Shown: positions 1 through 11,700, counted from the first letter of the stretch. The stretch: DNA of 64,000 nt from Fagopyrum homotropicum (GCA_033239125.1 BSWB01000008.1:2262001-2326000), one strand, 5' to 3'. Numbers and translations: made by a program. The notes: generated by a model from the sequence alone, not told the origin.

Positions 1-1134
1 CCAAAATCATTCATCCAAGATCGTCTCTACTGAGCAGCCTCGGACAAGGGATCATACACCACAAAATCAGGCATAGACCTAATCCATAAAAATTAAGGGT
101 TAACATCCAATTCTAATGATTGGATTTGGAAAATCGATATCATGCCTAAAGTCAAGAACTTCCTATAAAAACCGTCAATAAATGGTCTCCCTACTAAGGA
201 AAATCTCGAGAAACAAAGGGTCCCAGTGCCGATGCAATGCGGACTCTGCAACCACCCATATGAGTTAGCAAAGCATGTTTTCTTCACTTACCCCTTCTTG
301 ATGGAAAATCTATCCAATGATAATACTAGAAACGAGCTCCGAATAGCAAATAATTCAAATCAAAATATGCATAACATGTTCGCACTTCTTAGAACTAAGC
401 TAGATGATAGAGCAATGGTACAACTGGCCGTTACTTGGTGGAATGTTTGGTACTCAAGAAATCAAAACATTTTTAATAATAAAAAAAACCCAAAATATTG
501 AAGCACGTGTGCAAGAACAAATAAAGAATTGGCAAGACGCAAACAATAGGAAGAATCAAACTAAACAAAAATCGACTAAAAACAATAGAAAAATCAGGAA
601 TATCCATTGGATAAAACCTGAAAATGAATTCACCAAATTAAATTTTGATGGATCTAAACGTGAATCGGGAGAATCGGCCTATGAATTCATTCTTAGAAAC
701 CAGCATGCATCAACCATCTCCCTAGGCTATGAACAATGTGGAAACATATCGGTCCTCCATGCCGAAGCATGTGCGTTACGGGAAGGTTTGATCCGGACAT
801 GTGATATGGAGATCAACAATATTGAAATTGAAGGAGATAACCTTACAATTATCAATTCTATAAAACAAACATGGAAACCTCCATGGGAACTTGATCTTAT
901 CATTTCGGATATTTCTAACATTATGGTTAGTTTCCAACAGGTTCGGATTCATCACGTCTTCAGGGAAGTCAGTTGTGTCGCCGATAAGCTCCCGGAATTG
1001 GGACACGGCTCCCTACTGGGTTCCTCATCGACACCTCCTCAGGTGGTCGAGCTCATCCAAAAGGATGCTCTAGGTTGGAGAGTCTCACGAAGATGATCTA
1101 GTCTAACTGCTTACCGTACAATATCAAAAAAAAA
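1..1134 (+). mobile_element. LINE (non-LTR retrotransposon) 3' fragment with RNase H domain
   Basis: This is the 3' end of a plant LINE. Positions 226-501 read as the cysteine-containing zf-RVT-like segment (CGLC near the start, then a tryptophan-rich stretch WWNVWYSRNQNIF). A second frame, 404-1096, carries the RVT_3-type RNase H domain: KLNFDGS (first catalytic Asp), HAEACALREGL (Glu), IEGDN (Asp) and HVFREVSCVADKL (C-terminal block). The coding region ends at 1096 and is followed by a short A-run at about 1126-1134, as expected for a LINE tail. The change of frame near 480, with early stops, shows it is dead. The 5' part, including any reverse transcriptase, lies outside the window or is missing. 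A related copy lies at 24653-24943 on the other strand. Confidence 0.8.
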
Positions 1135-1372
1135 GAGTTCGAAGTTGCTAAATTATTGAACCGATTTGGGTCTTCGGTTCAGATTGGTTAAACCGAATTA
1201 ACTTTGACTACTCACTAACCCACATCAAGCAAAGACGATGACTTCAAAAATTAAATTTATCGGGTGAAATTTTACGGGCATTATGATTATCTAGGCACTA
1301 CTTTCCTATTAAGTGTAACTATTTCCTTGTGGACAGAAAATGTCTTTGCTGAAGCGTTTTCTTGGTTATACG

Positions 1373-1815
1373 TAGAGCTGTCAAAAGTTGACCCGACCCG
1401 TGAAACCGACCCGACAAACCCGAGCCCGAACCCGACCTGGCCCCGAAAATTTTGAAAAAAAGAAAATACCCGGAACCGACCCGCTTGATATTGATTTAAC
1501 CCGAAATAATAAATAACCCGAATGGTCGAACCCGAAAATGACCCGGACCCGATAAAACCCGAGTAGAATAACCCGATAACGACCCGACAACCCGAAGTAA
1601 CCCGACCCGAAATGACCCGATAGCCCGAAGTAACCCGACCCAAAATGACCCGATAGCCCGAAGTAACCCGACCCGAAATGACCCGATTGCCCGAAGTAAC
1701 CCGACCGAAATGACTCGATAGCCTGAAGTGACCCAACCCGAAATGACCTGTTAGCCCAAAGTAACCCGACTTGAAATGAGCCGCTAGCCCAAAATAACCC
1801 GACCCTAGATAACCT
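1373..1815. repeat. CCCGA-rich minisatellite, 33-bp unit built from three 11-mers
   Basis: From about 1570 the sequence repeats a 33-bp unit that splits into three related 11-mers sharing the core CCCGA; about six degenerate copies are visible, fading towards 1815. The left edge (1373, TAGAGCTGTCAAAA) looks like a hAT terminal inverted repeat followed by GACCCG subterminal motifs. I could not find the matching right terminus, so a complete hAT element is not claimed. The minus-strand open frame across it (Arg/Val/Thr/Ser/Gly repeats) is a by-product of the repeat. Confidence 0.75.
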
Positions 1816-2369
1816 TGATATTGTGAAGTAAAATGATGTGATAGTATGAACTATAAACTATGAAGTAGTCCAAGCCCATATGACATGTTAGTTCGGAGTA
1901 AATTGATAACAAAAAATAAAATTACACATTTAAACCTAAAATTTTAAAACAATAATACTCTTACATGTATCATAAGTTCATTACTCTTACATGTATCATA
2001 AGTTCATGATATGCATAGAATATGTTAAGTTTTCATCTTTTATTTTTCTCTTACAATATATAAAATTATTCAATTTGAATTAATAGAATTTGAGTTTTGA
2101 GTTAAATTGATAATTTGAAGGTTGAGATCATGTAGATAATTATGGCCAGTAATAATTGAGATCATCTTGATAGTTATGGCTAGTGATTAAGAAAGATAAT
2201 TTATAAAAATTTAAGAAATTTAATAGTACTAAAAGGAAAGCAAATATTGATAAAATAAAAATCTAATATTTTATATAACTATTGTCTCCTCCTTTGCTAG
2301 TCACTAACATTTATGGATGTTTTGTACCGATATTTTTATTTAATCTAATTGTGCAATAATTAAACTTTT
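1816..2369. other. AT-rich intergenic DNA, no gene seen
   Basis: I see no coding region or conserved motif here. A 25-bp segment containing TACATGTATCATAAGTTCAT is directly repeated at about 1960-2010. The rest is AT-rich spacer. Confidence 0.6.
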
Positions 2370-2990
2370 TGTATTATTATTTTAATGACATTTAAAATAT
2401 CATTTTACTTCATTTAAATAATTGTCGATCAAACGTTAATATTAACAAAGAATATATTCAATACATTATTTTTATCTTAATAAATCAAAGTAATTTATGT
2501 TTATTTTATCAAAATAATATAAAAAAGTAAAACAGAGAACAATTGTAACCAATATTGAATGGATTTAAAAATACTAAATAAATGTGTTTATTATTGTATT
2601 TCCTATTTAATAGCATTACTTTTTTATATTCATAAAATTTGAATGTCAAGATCTTTCAGAAAAATGCAAATTAAGGTTATAAAATAAGAAATATAATTGT
2701 AAATATTGAGATCTCCCGGTAAATTAAGGTTAGAGAATAAGAAAGATAATTTTATTACTTTTTAATCCATTCAATATTAGTTACATTTGTTCACACACCC
2801 TAATATTATATTTTGTTTTTATTAGATTACTTTGATTAATTGAATAAACATATATTACTTTAATTTCTTAAGATAAAAATAATGTAATGAAATATTTTTT
2901 GTTAATATTAACCCTTGCTCGACAATTAGCTAAATGAAGTAGAAGATAATTTTGAATCCCATTATTATAATAATAATAATAATAATAAAA
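2370..2990. repeat. Large inverted repeat (foldback element)
   Basis: The left arm (about 2370-2620) and right arm (about 2740-2990) are imperfect reverse complements. Matching landmarks are TCATTTAAATAATTGTCGA against the reverse complement of the 2920-2945 region, GTTAATATTAAC at both ends, and AATATTGAATGGATT against the complement at 2760-2780. The centre is near 2680. No coding sequence lies between the arms. It is best read as a foldback or MITE-like element. Confidence 0.7.
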
Positions 2991-2996
2991 ATATCT

Positions 2997-3070
2997 TATA
3001 CGTGTGCATTGATACTAGAATATGCACACGTATAACTTATACGTGTGCATATTCTCAGTATCAATGCACA
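2997..3070. repeat. Near-perfect palindrome, hairpin-forming
   Basis: The segment from TTATACGTGTGCATTGATAC onward is followed immediately by its own reverse complement with only one or two changes, giving a stem of more than 30 bp with almost no loop. It abuts the right end of the foldback element. Confidence 0.75.
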
Positions 3071-3430
3071 GAAGTAGAGAGGTTGTTTTTACCGTCTTTT
3101 CCACGACTCATATAATCCCAGTGTTCGGCCGTCTAAACGGTGGACGGGTTCAGACACTAGATGGTTTAAGACGGGTTCAAGACAGAAAAATTCGAGTTTA
3201 GACGGTCTAGACGGTTTCAATACGGTCTAGACGGTTCAAAACCCTAATTTCTAAAACCAAACCATAAACAAATTAGTTTTCATTATTAAAATTCTAAATG
3301 TTCACGTATGACTCTTGACTCTTGTGAGTTGTGATAAACTAGCTTATTTTCATGTATTTTAGGGCAAAATACATTAAAATAAGCCAAAAACGTCTTGGCC
3401 ATCTAGAATCCGTCTAGCATCTTCTTGAAC
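3071..3430. repeat. Spacer with repeated TCTAGACGGT motifs
   Basis: Several copies of a GTCTAGACGGTTYNA-type motif lie between 3120 and 3240, and related GTCTAG words recur near 3405. The motif density resembles a subterminal region of a hAT-type element, but no termini or target duplication could be assigned. No coding region is seen. Confidence 0.45.
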
Positions 3431-4496
3431 ATTAATAATCCTACCGAATCCTATTGGTTTAATTAATGATTATTGAAGAGCAAAAAGATTATTATGCTAG
3501 CTGCATACTTGGCCCATGACAAAAGGAACTAAAATCTTTGATGTGCCTTCTTACTTGATTATGTGACAAAACGTTTGATCAAACATTTTCTTCATGTGAA
3601 ATCAAGGTCTAGCTCGAGATAAAACCACAAGCAATCAACAAACAGCATCTTGATTGCATATTCCTTTACTGTAGCATAAACTTTCATATTACAGATATGC
3701 AATCGACAAACATCGAGCACAAATCTGCCTGGAGCGGCATATTTATAAACAGATTTAGCCATGGATACCTTCTGTGACTACAAAACCAGCAATCAACTTG
3801 CCTCCATGGCTTTTTACAGTATTAGCAGTGGAAAATGGCATCCAGCGAAGAGAAGGTTAAGAAGCTACTAAAAGAAGCTACCACAGCTCCGCTGCAAAAT
3901 TTGAACTGAACTGCTTTTCCGGGGACCATACATATAATACATCAGCTTCCTCACTGAGTATAGAGGAATGAGCATGAAAATCTACCTTCAACTACAATGA
4001 AAAGGCTATTAAGACTGGAAGTTGACACGACACCAGATTGCAAACAAAATCAAATGACTGGCTAGAAGATTGAGTACCTAGTCAAGGTTTTAGTCCAATT
4101 CTCTAATCTATATTACAGTGTGGTATGATCGTTTATTGAATTGGCTAGAAGATTGGGTACCTAATCAAGCTGTTATATGTTTCAAGTAGCTGATTTGAAA
4201 GAATGGTATGTCCATTGGCAGAGGCTGTTTTGATGGACGGTGGTATTGTTGCTTCAGAAACAGATTATTAGACTATCTTCTCCTAAGTCTACTCCAAGCA
4301 CGTCTATCATGGACACTCATCTGGCATACCAAATAAGGGCAACATAGAGCACAATATTCAACACACTAAGTTAACTTACATCACAAAAGATGTGCAGTCA
4401 TATGCAAAAAATGGCATAAAGGGTATGGGCTGTAATGACTAACCTGGGGCCTCGGAAAGGCTTCACCAAGTGTTGGCATAGAGATCTTTCCTTTCG
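3431..4496 (-). other. Downstream flank and possible 3' UTR of the DEAD-box gene
   Basis: There is no open frame of note. Its position directly after the helicase stop codon and its less AT-biased composition suggest that at least part is 3' untranslated sequence, possibly with a 3' UTR intron. That is inference; transcript data would be needed to set the end. Confidence 0.35.
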
Positions 4497-7400
4497 CTAT
4501 CTCCTCTGATAGCGGCCTGATTGAGCACTACCAAAACGATCACGACTTCGACTCGACTCAACATCCTCAAAACTACTGCGGCGTCCAGAGCCATAGGTAT
4601 CAAAACCAGTTGAACGATCTGAACCGTCTAGGTCGCCAAAGCGAGTACCACTACGACCATACCCCTCCTTAGGACGAGAAGGACCACGATCCCCAAATCC
4701 ACCATTAGAGCGACCAAAAGATCTAGGGTACGAACCAAATCGGCCTGATCCGGATTCACTGAAACCACCAGAACGGCCAAAAGTTGGGCCGCCATGTCCT
4801 CCAGAGCGCCCAGATGCAAAATCATTGTATCCACCTGAAAAACCACCAAAACTCGAGCTGCCAGATGGTCCAGCAGATCGGCCACATTTTGTGTTTCCAA
4901 ATGATTCAAACCGACCACCAACGCCCGTGTCTCCAAACACTTCTCTCTGGTTGAAATCAACAGAAATTGGAGGTAGCTGATAAAAATGAAATCGGTAAGA
5001 ACAGTTTAAAAACAACAGGTTCTATAACTTTGTGCATAAAAATGTCACTGCACAAGCCTATAAAGAATACAAAAGAAACAGAAAATAATAAGAATAGGAA
5101 AGAAAGAAAAATAGATTTGTATGACCAAATCTCTAATACTCGGTACATCTCAGGACATTCATCATCATCACCGTTGCTCAATACATGTAGGAAGTAGGAA
5201 CTGACCTCTACAAATCTGCTTCCTACGTCACGCTCAATCATTCTAACAGCCCTTTCCTGTTCATATGTGTGAATGAGAATTGCAGTCCCTTTCTTCCCAG
5301 CTCGTCCAGTCCGGCCAGAACGATGAACAAAAATTTCTGACGTGCTAGGGAGTTCATAATGAATTATCTAGGCAGGAAAAAGGAATACTCATGAGAGAGT
5401 TACAAAACCAGATACCTGCAATTTCAAGATGTCATTCAAGTAGTTCAAAAAAGAGAAAGAACTACAAAAATCTGAAATTAATCAAATGAAACCATACTTT
5501 AGAGGGATAAAAGGACCAAATTAGGAAATATTATTGAAAGAACGGATATTAGAATAATGACCTGCAAGCAGTCAAGGACTGAAACACCATAAGTCAATGT
5601 CACTAATGAAGCAACGTAAGCACATAAGGAAGTTGACATAACCATGTAATCTTATTCTTTCTATTTCAACAATATAATACAACTGCTAGGTTTAATTTGT
5701 CAACCTCAATCGGCAAAAGAAATCAGATCACCATAAGTCAACATAGCACTAATCAAACATTACTCTATTGGTGGCAGAGTTTTTTTGTGAAAGAGCATAA
5801 CAGTTCTCTAACTGTCACAGGGATCTTATATCCAAGAACATGTCACCATGATGCATCCAGCATATATCACTAGCCAGTATATGTAGTTTTCTCGGCAAAT
5901 AACAACTACCACGTATTTTATGACATCTATGGCATGATGTAGCTGGCCAATGATTAATGTACCGCATTGGTGTTCTATTTTGAATCATTTGCTAGTGGAT
6001 GCTAGAAGAGAAGTGATTGAGAAAAAATATGAAAAAGGAAAAAAAGAAGTGTAAAAGTTACCAGGTCTACGTTTGGTATGTCGAGGCCACGGGCAGCAAC
6101 ATCTGTGGCAACCAAAATATTAAACCTCCCCTCACGGAATCCTGCCAAAGTCATTTCCCTTTGACTCTGTGAGATATCCCCATGCAAAGCCTCACATCTA
6201 TAGCTTCGTCCCATCATATAAGCTAATCTATCTGCATCACGTTTAGTCTGTGTAAAGACAATACATTTCCCTCCTTTTGCATGTTCCTTGAAGCAAAAAT
6301 GCAGATTGAAAATTAATAACAGTAAAAGTATATGTAAGCATGTACCAAGAAGATATCATATGCTCAAGAAATAAAAAAACAAGAATTATATACCGTCACC
6401 AGAGGTCCTATAAGTGCTGCTTTTGAATTATAATCTGTTACAACTGAAAACAAAGAAATTCCTTCAGCAAGCTTCTGGTCAGAGTCCCCAACCTGCACCA
6501 ATTGAACAAACATTAGACCATAACATTAAGTTTATAAAGAGTACTTAATCTTTGAAAAATTCATGAGGATTCATAGTCTGGCCTTATCTCAATTCCCAAC
6601 AATTATTATAGAAAGGAACAAGAAACAACTACATAGTTCATGAAAAGTTAAAAGAAAAAATGTTTTCAACTTACAAGATCAATGGTGACAGGATCATTAA
6701 GGTACTTGCGGGTGATCTTAAGAATCCAGTTGGGCATGGTGGCCGAAAACATCATACTCTGACGCGCCCGTGGCAGATTCTTTAATATCCCTTCAACATC
6801 CTCCTCAAAGCCCACATTAAGCATTTGATCAGCTTCATCAAGAACAAGGAATTGAACTTCAGATAATTCTAAAGCACCCCTTTTCATTAGATCAATAATC
6901 CGACCAGGTGTCCCCACAACCACATCTACCCCTCGATCTAGACAACTCATTTGCCGACCAATTGGTGTACCACCATATACACACAAACTGTCCAACTTTG
7001 TGGCAGACAGATTAAATTCTTTCTCAACCTGCCTAGCAAGTTCTCTAGTTGGTGTCAAGACCAAGGCCAAAGGGTTCTTACCACATCTACAGATGGTAAC
7101 ACAAAACATGTTATGAAGAGAATACAGTGTGAAGAAAGGACCTAAACAAACTGTCAATTATGATCTACAAAATGCAGCAGAGTAGTAATGAAGCACACAC
7201 CCATGCTTGGCGTTATATTTAAGGATCTTGTCTATTATCGGAATTCCAAAAGCGAGGGTCTTCCCTGTCCCAGTCCTAGCACGACCAATCATGTCGGAAC
7301 CCTGCATTGCAGGTTCCAGGACCGCTCTCTGGACAAAATTTATGAGAAGAATACAACTATTAGAACATATGCTTACCAATGAATTCCAGCCTCTCGAACT

Positions 7401-7963
7401 TCTCAGAAATAGACAAATTATATATGCATCTATGATAGTCAAAATTTGATTCCAGAGATTTAAGTTGGCATGATCAGAGCCAAATGAGAACACTGTCCAA
7501 ACAAAGAGGGAAAACAAAGGAAGAATCAAGAGATATTGAAATGAAAACGAACCTGAATCGGGAAAAGCTTAGTAATTCCTCGGCCCGCTAAGGCAGAGAT
7601 AATGTCGCCGTCGATATCGAGCTTAGAAATCTCGAGTCCGTCATCGAATTTCAACTTATTATCGTCGGAGGAGTCAGAAACGGCGAATCCATCCGGTGAT
7701 GTGATCGAAGCCTTGGAATCCAATTGGGCGGACCGAAGGTGAAAATTCCTCGTATATCCTGCACCGCAATGAGAAGGAATCCCTCTAACTTTACCACATG
7801 AGTCAGTACCCCCTCTGATAGTCTCTTCAATGGCAGGTAGCGGTGCTAGGTTGGGGTTGTGATGGTGAATACCTTGGATTACTGAGGTTAACATGGCGAG
7901 AGTACGCCTTGAAGCTACAGAAGCCATCAGCGACGGCTTCTTGAGTAGCATAACAGTAGCCAT
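4497..7963 (-). CDS. Mitochondrial DEAD-box RNA helicase, PMH/RH53-like
   Basis: ATP-dependent RNA helicase of the plant PMH1/PMH2 (RH9/RH53) type, which assists mitochondrial group II intron splicing in Arabidopsis. Exons, in reading order with GT-AG borders: 7963-7553, 7328-7201, 7086-6675, 6492-6394, 6286-6062, 5367-5206, 4976-4497; phases agree and give 638 aa. Motifs in order: Q-motif region ITKLFPIQ ending exon 1, motif I ARTGTGKT, Ia PTRELARQVE, GG, Ib TPGR, II DEAD (VLDEADQML), III SAT, then helicase C with IVFTQTKRDAD, ARGLDIPNVDLV and VI HRSGRTGRAG. The first about 90 residues are rich in Ser, Arg and hydrophobics and lack acidic clusters, as in a mitochondrial presequence. The tail from residue about 490 is Gly/Ser/Arg/Phe-rich (SGRFGS, GGFGDRG, ending GRYQRR), typical of this subfamily and likely RNA-binding. 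No disruption is seen. Confidence 0.93.
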
Positions 7964-8310
7964 TTTAGGATCACAGAGTTTCAGCTCCGATGGAATTTAG
8001 GGCTTGGGGGAAGTTGTGGAATTAAAAACCTCGGAAGACGGTTTTACGGGATTGGGACTTTGGATGAAACTCGGAAATTCGGAATGAGGGAGGCGACAAT
8101 TTCATCGGACGGATTTCTGATCCCACGGGAAAAAAGCTGTTTAAAAAGGTGAAACCTGTTGCGGGTTAAACCAGCGGTGGTTGGGGTTGCGGTGTAGTTG
8201 TAGTTATATATGAGTGTTTTCAAGATTTGTGTTTATAGAAAAACTATTGAATACGTGTTTAGTTAAGTGGTTCGAAGTTAGTTTCGAGTTTACTTCCATC
8301 TTCTTGTCTT
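7964..8310 (-). promoter_or_regulatory. 5' flank of the DEAD-box helicase gene
   Basis: This is the region immediately upstream of the helicase ATG. It contains no reading frame and no TATA box that I could place with certainty. The gene's 5' UTR and promoter should lie here. Confidence 0.4.
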
Positions 8311-8700
8311 CTTCTCAATTTGAGATCCTATGAAGAACACCGTGGATCCATGATTTCCACTGTTCATTCCTTCCCTTCAAAATATCATTCCTTACATCTT
8401 CCATGGTTTTCACTGTTCGTTCTTCCTTCCATCTTCCTGCGTTCTTCCCAAGTTCTTCTCAAGTTGAGACCCTCTGAAGAACACCGTGGATCCATGATTT
8501 CCACTGTTCATTCCTTCCCTTCAAAATATCATTCCTTCCATCTTCCATGGTTTCCACTGTTCGTTCTTCCTTCCATCTTCCTGCGTTCTTCCCACGTTCT
8601 TCTCAATTTGAGACCCTCTGAAGAACACCGTGGATCCATTGTTTCCACTCTTCAAAATATCATTCCTTCCACTTCTATGGTTTCCACTGTTCGTTTTTAA
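8311..8700. repeat. Tandem repeat, period 144 bp, about 2.6 copies
   Basis: The motif CTTCTCAATTTGAGA starts at 8311, 8455 and 8599, giving a 144-bp period. Each unit contains GAAGAACACCGTGGATCCAT and CTTCCATGGTTTCCACTGTTC. The units are nearly identical, so the duplication is recent. The open frame running through it (8320-8700) simply repeats with the unit and shows no known domain. Confidence 0.85.
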
Positions 8701-8859
8701 ATATCATTCCTTCGTTATATAAAGACCAAAATATCTCTAGTGAAATTCTGATGTCCGATTCAACAGCTGCTAGATTTTAAATTTCCCTGTTCGATAACCG
8801 CAATTTCCCTCTTCGATAAGCTTCTTCAACTCTCGCTTTCTTCTTGCAATATTGCAGAC

Positions 8860-8997
8860 ATGGATTCCCAGATCAAGCACGCTCTTGTGGTTAAGGTGAT
8901 GGGCCGTACTGGCTCTGGATGTCACGTTACCCAGATTATGAGAATCGTCAAGGGATCTGTTCAATTTCTGAGAGAGAAGCTAGGAGACTTTCGTTAA
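8860..8997 (+). pseudogene. Ribosomal protein S28 (eS28) pseudogene
   Basis: The reading frame starts MDSQIKHALVVKVMGRTGS, the almost invariant start of small-subunit ribosomal protein eS28. It then loses about eleven codons of the normal middle (the VRVKF block), resumes at the IMR.VKG segment, and breaks again. The normal C-terminal SEREARRLR is still readable in another frame (GAGAGAGAAGCTAGGAGACTT). The normal protein is about 65 residues; this frame has 45. The ATG follows TTGCAG-AC, which looks like a preserved splice acceptor of a 5' UTR intron, so a DNA-level duplicate is more likely than a retrocopy. A 14-bp word CTGTTCAATTTCTG occurs twice around its end, suggesting slippage-type damage. 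Confidence 0.8.
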
Positions 8998-8999
8998 TC

Positions 9000-9585
9000 T
9001 GTTCAATTTCTGGATAGATCGGAGAGGTGAGGGTATCAATGTCACAAACCATTGATAATCTTCAAAAAGCTTGCCTGAGGAGGTTCTCATAATCGAGTTT
9101 TTACATCCCAAAAACCACCCCAAAAGAAACTATAGACAACCGCAAAACTATAACTAAACACCACAAATCATAACCCCTTAAAACCCTAAACTAAAAGAAA
9201 CCTACAAACAACATAACTAAACACAGCCTGAAACACTAGTGTTTAGTGTTTTTCGGATGGTTTTTAAAACACTCTTCAGAAGCAGGGTTTGAGGAGTGTT
9301 TTTGTTTTTTTTTTGTTTGAAAAAGACCCTATTTCCCTTATAGTTTTATGCATATTACAACCGGATACCGGGTATATACAGAACATTCTCTCTCTTCTGA
9401 GAGTGCTCTCCCGTGTTTGACGAAGAAGAAGACCGTCGGCGAGCGAAGAAGCAGTGCTATCCTGTAGTTATCTGTGTGAGGCAAAGAAGAAGAAGAAGAC
9501 AGTCGACGACAAATAGACCGGTAATACTTCCGAAACCTAGACTTGGAATCACAAATGTGTTGATATATATATATATATATATATA
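9000..9585. other. Spacer with possible element ends; no gene seen
   Basis: The region holds TAACTAAACACAGCC at about 9213-9227, whose reverse complement GGCTGTGTTTAGTTA resembles PIF/Harbinger-type termini, followed at 9232 by the palindrome AACACTAGTGTTT, which recurs near 13720. A TA-dinucleotide run occupies about 9562-9586. The 9413-9604 frame is Arg/Glu-rich, runs into the microsatellite and shows no domain. Confidence 0.4.
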
Positions 9586-9878
9586 TAGGGTGTGGTTCCC
9601 ATGAGAACAACCTCTAACGTGAGAACATGAGAACAATCGTACACCGTTGGATGTGAGTATTAAGGGTTGAGATTTAGAGTAGATATAAAAAATAATAATA
9701 ACTACGAATAATAATAATTAGGAATCCAACAATAACTATGAATAATCCACTCAACCAACAATAACTACGAATAATACATTAAACGATATGACACATTTGT
9801 AACAAAACTAATAATAATTACGAATCTGTTCTCATGTTCTCATGTTAGGGGGTGTTCTCATAGGATCTATACTCTATA
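9586..9878. mobile_element. MITE with about 55-bp TIRs, flanked by TA microsatellites
   Basis: The left end (TATAGGGTGTGGTTCCCATG, continuing with GAGAACAACCTCTAACGTGA) and the reverse complement of the right end (TATAGAGTATAGATCCTATG, then GAGAACACCCCCTAACATGA) align over about 55 bp. The element is about 293 bp, has no coding capacity, and (TA)n lies on both sides. This arrangement resembles Micron-type MITEs, which insert into TA microsatellites; the family name is inference. Confidence 0.75.
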
Positions 9879-10666
9879 TATATATATATATATGCTTTCA
9901 ATCTATTTTTGTGTGAGATTTAATTCTGTTTTGTGTGAGATTCAACTGGTTTAATTTCTGCTTCTGTGTGTGATTTTAATACTTTATCAGTTTTGGATTT
10001 TAATCTGTTTCTGTGTGAGATTCAGTTGTAGTTTGGTATACAAGTTGTAGGTAAGTCTATTGTCATTTATATTGGTTTTGTGAATTCAATTGTGTGAGAT
10101 TCAACTGTGCCATTTATATTGGTTTTGTGAATTCAGTTGTGTGAGATTCAATAGTTGCAGTTTGATATACCAATTGTAGGCAAGCTTATCTGTTTTGGAT
10201 TCTTTGCTTCCTACAGTTGTAGTTTGATATACCATTGGATGGTTTGTTTAATTGAACACTAGACAAGTGTATTGTCATTTATATTTTTTTGGACGAGGAC
10301 TACTTAAATAGAAAGGCTTTTGTGTGTGAGATTCAAATTGTGTGATTTTTATGCTTCCCACATTTTAATATCAGCTTATCAGTTTCGGATTGTCTGCTTC
10401 CCACAGTTGTAGTTTGAACACTAGCCAAGGACTGTTTATATAAAAAGACTTATGTGTATTGTCATTTATATTGGTTTTAGGGATATATACATGCTAATGT
10501 TTTTGAGTTTGGAGGTATTGAATCAAGTCATAATTCACCATTTATTATTCTGATTTTTGTTTTTAATGTTGCACCATGATTTGACCTTCTTTTATGGTTA
10601 GGTTTGTTGTTAAAAACTGAGTGTGAATATGTTGTATAGTGTTGATAGATGACAATAACGTTTCAC
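9879..10666. repeat. Degenerate repeats of TGTGTGAGATTCAA
   Basis: The phrase TGTGAGATTCAAYTG and the companion TCATTTATATTGGTTTTGTG recur five or more times between 9905 and 10470 at irregular spacing. There is no coding region. The stretch precedes the Harbinger-type MYB-like gene and may be its leader or intron; that link is inference. Confidence 0.5.
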
Positions 10667-11700
10667 AAAGTCGAAGTAGGAGTCCAAATTTCATCTGGAC
10701 AGATGAGCTTGTCAAGATCCTAGTCTCAATTTTAATTGAATACCAAAAAAAACGGGAGCAAACAATCCTACAATTGGAAGGACATTATTGTTTCATTTAC
10801 TAGTAAGAGCGGGAAGAATGATGTAAAGGATTTTTGTAGGAATAAATTTGAGTCAATGAAAAAAGAATACAAGGCTTGGAAATTGCTTAGGAATACGGAA
10901 ACCGGTCTAGGTTGGGATGTGAACACTCGAATGATCTCGGCTTCCAATGAATTGTGGGATAGGAAGATCAAGGTAACTAATAATTTGTATGTACAAGTTC
11001 CTTTCAATACCATGTATATGAGTGAATGTGTTGTTTAACTTAGTTGTTTTTTTTATGTTTTGTAGGAAGATGCTAATTGTAAGAAGTACAAGAATAAGGG
11101 AATGGATGTGGAGTACGAAGAGTTATTGACTTCACTACTTGTTGGGAATGTAGCAACTGCATGTCATCCGGAATGGTTCGTGAGCCAACTATGGATCGTG
11201 TGTCGCTTGCAAATGATGAGGAATTAGGCTTAGGTGAGGACGATGGAGAAGGTCGCGAATTTTTACATAATTTTTTTGGCACGGTCAATGAAGGCGGAGG
11301 CTCCAACTACTCAGAAATTTCAACATACATCAATGATGAGTCAATATAGTTTATAGACCCTCAACCGCCAAGTAGGGGTAAGAAAGATAAGGGTCTGTTG
11401 AAAAGAAAACAAAGAAAGTCAATTGGGTCTTCCAAGTTGGAAGCAATTTTATACCGTTCACAGGAGACTAGTGATAGGTTGATGACCCTCTTCTAGGAAG
11501 AGGTTACCTCTAAGGCGAAAGAGAACGAGATACTGCTTCAAAAGGTATTGGATATTGTTGATAGGATGGTGCAAACCAATTTACTAATGGATGGAAGTCC
11601 GTTTTGGTTTTTCATAATTTCCAAGGCAAATTCATGGAAAGCTTGTAGCAATGGTGAACTTAGGGGATGATCAGAAGAGATACAATTGGTTGAAATGAGA
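10667..11700 (+). pseudogene. PIF/Harbinger MYB/SANT-like accessory ORF, decayed
   Basis: The first part reads FIWTDELVKILVSILIEYQ (first tryptophan helix of a Myb/SANT-like domain). A frameshift in the A-run near 10745 changes frame, and the second part (10736-10972) reads NKFESMKKEYKAWKLL and TGLGWDVNTRMISASNELWD, the signature of the plant Myb_DNA-bind_3 family. A good intron (GT at 10973, AG at 11065) joins in phase to CKKYKNKGMDVEYEEL. A later segment (about 11420-11580) reads KLEAILYRSQETSDRL plus a coiled-coil-like tail, with an in-frame stop near 11496. In PIF/Harbinger transposons this protein assists the DDE transposase; it also occurs as domesticated plant genes. The breaks show this copy is dead. 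Confidence 0.7.

Noticed and set aside
1287..1736. Open frame of 149 codons on the minus strand with Arg-Val-Thr-Ser-Gly repeats
   Set aside because: It is the translation of the 33-bp minisatellite (a multiple of three, so it stays open) and has no domain.
8320..8700. 126-codon open frame with internal protein repeats
   Set aside because: The 144-bp DNA repeat is a multiple of three, which keeps a frame open; no conserved domain or gene structure.
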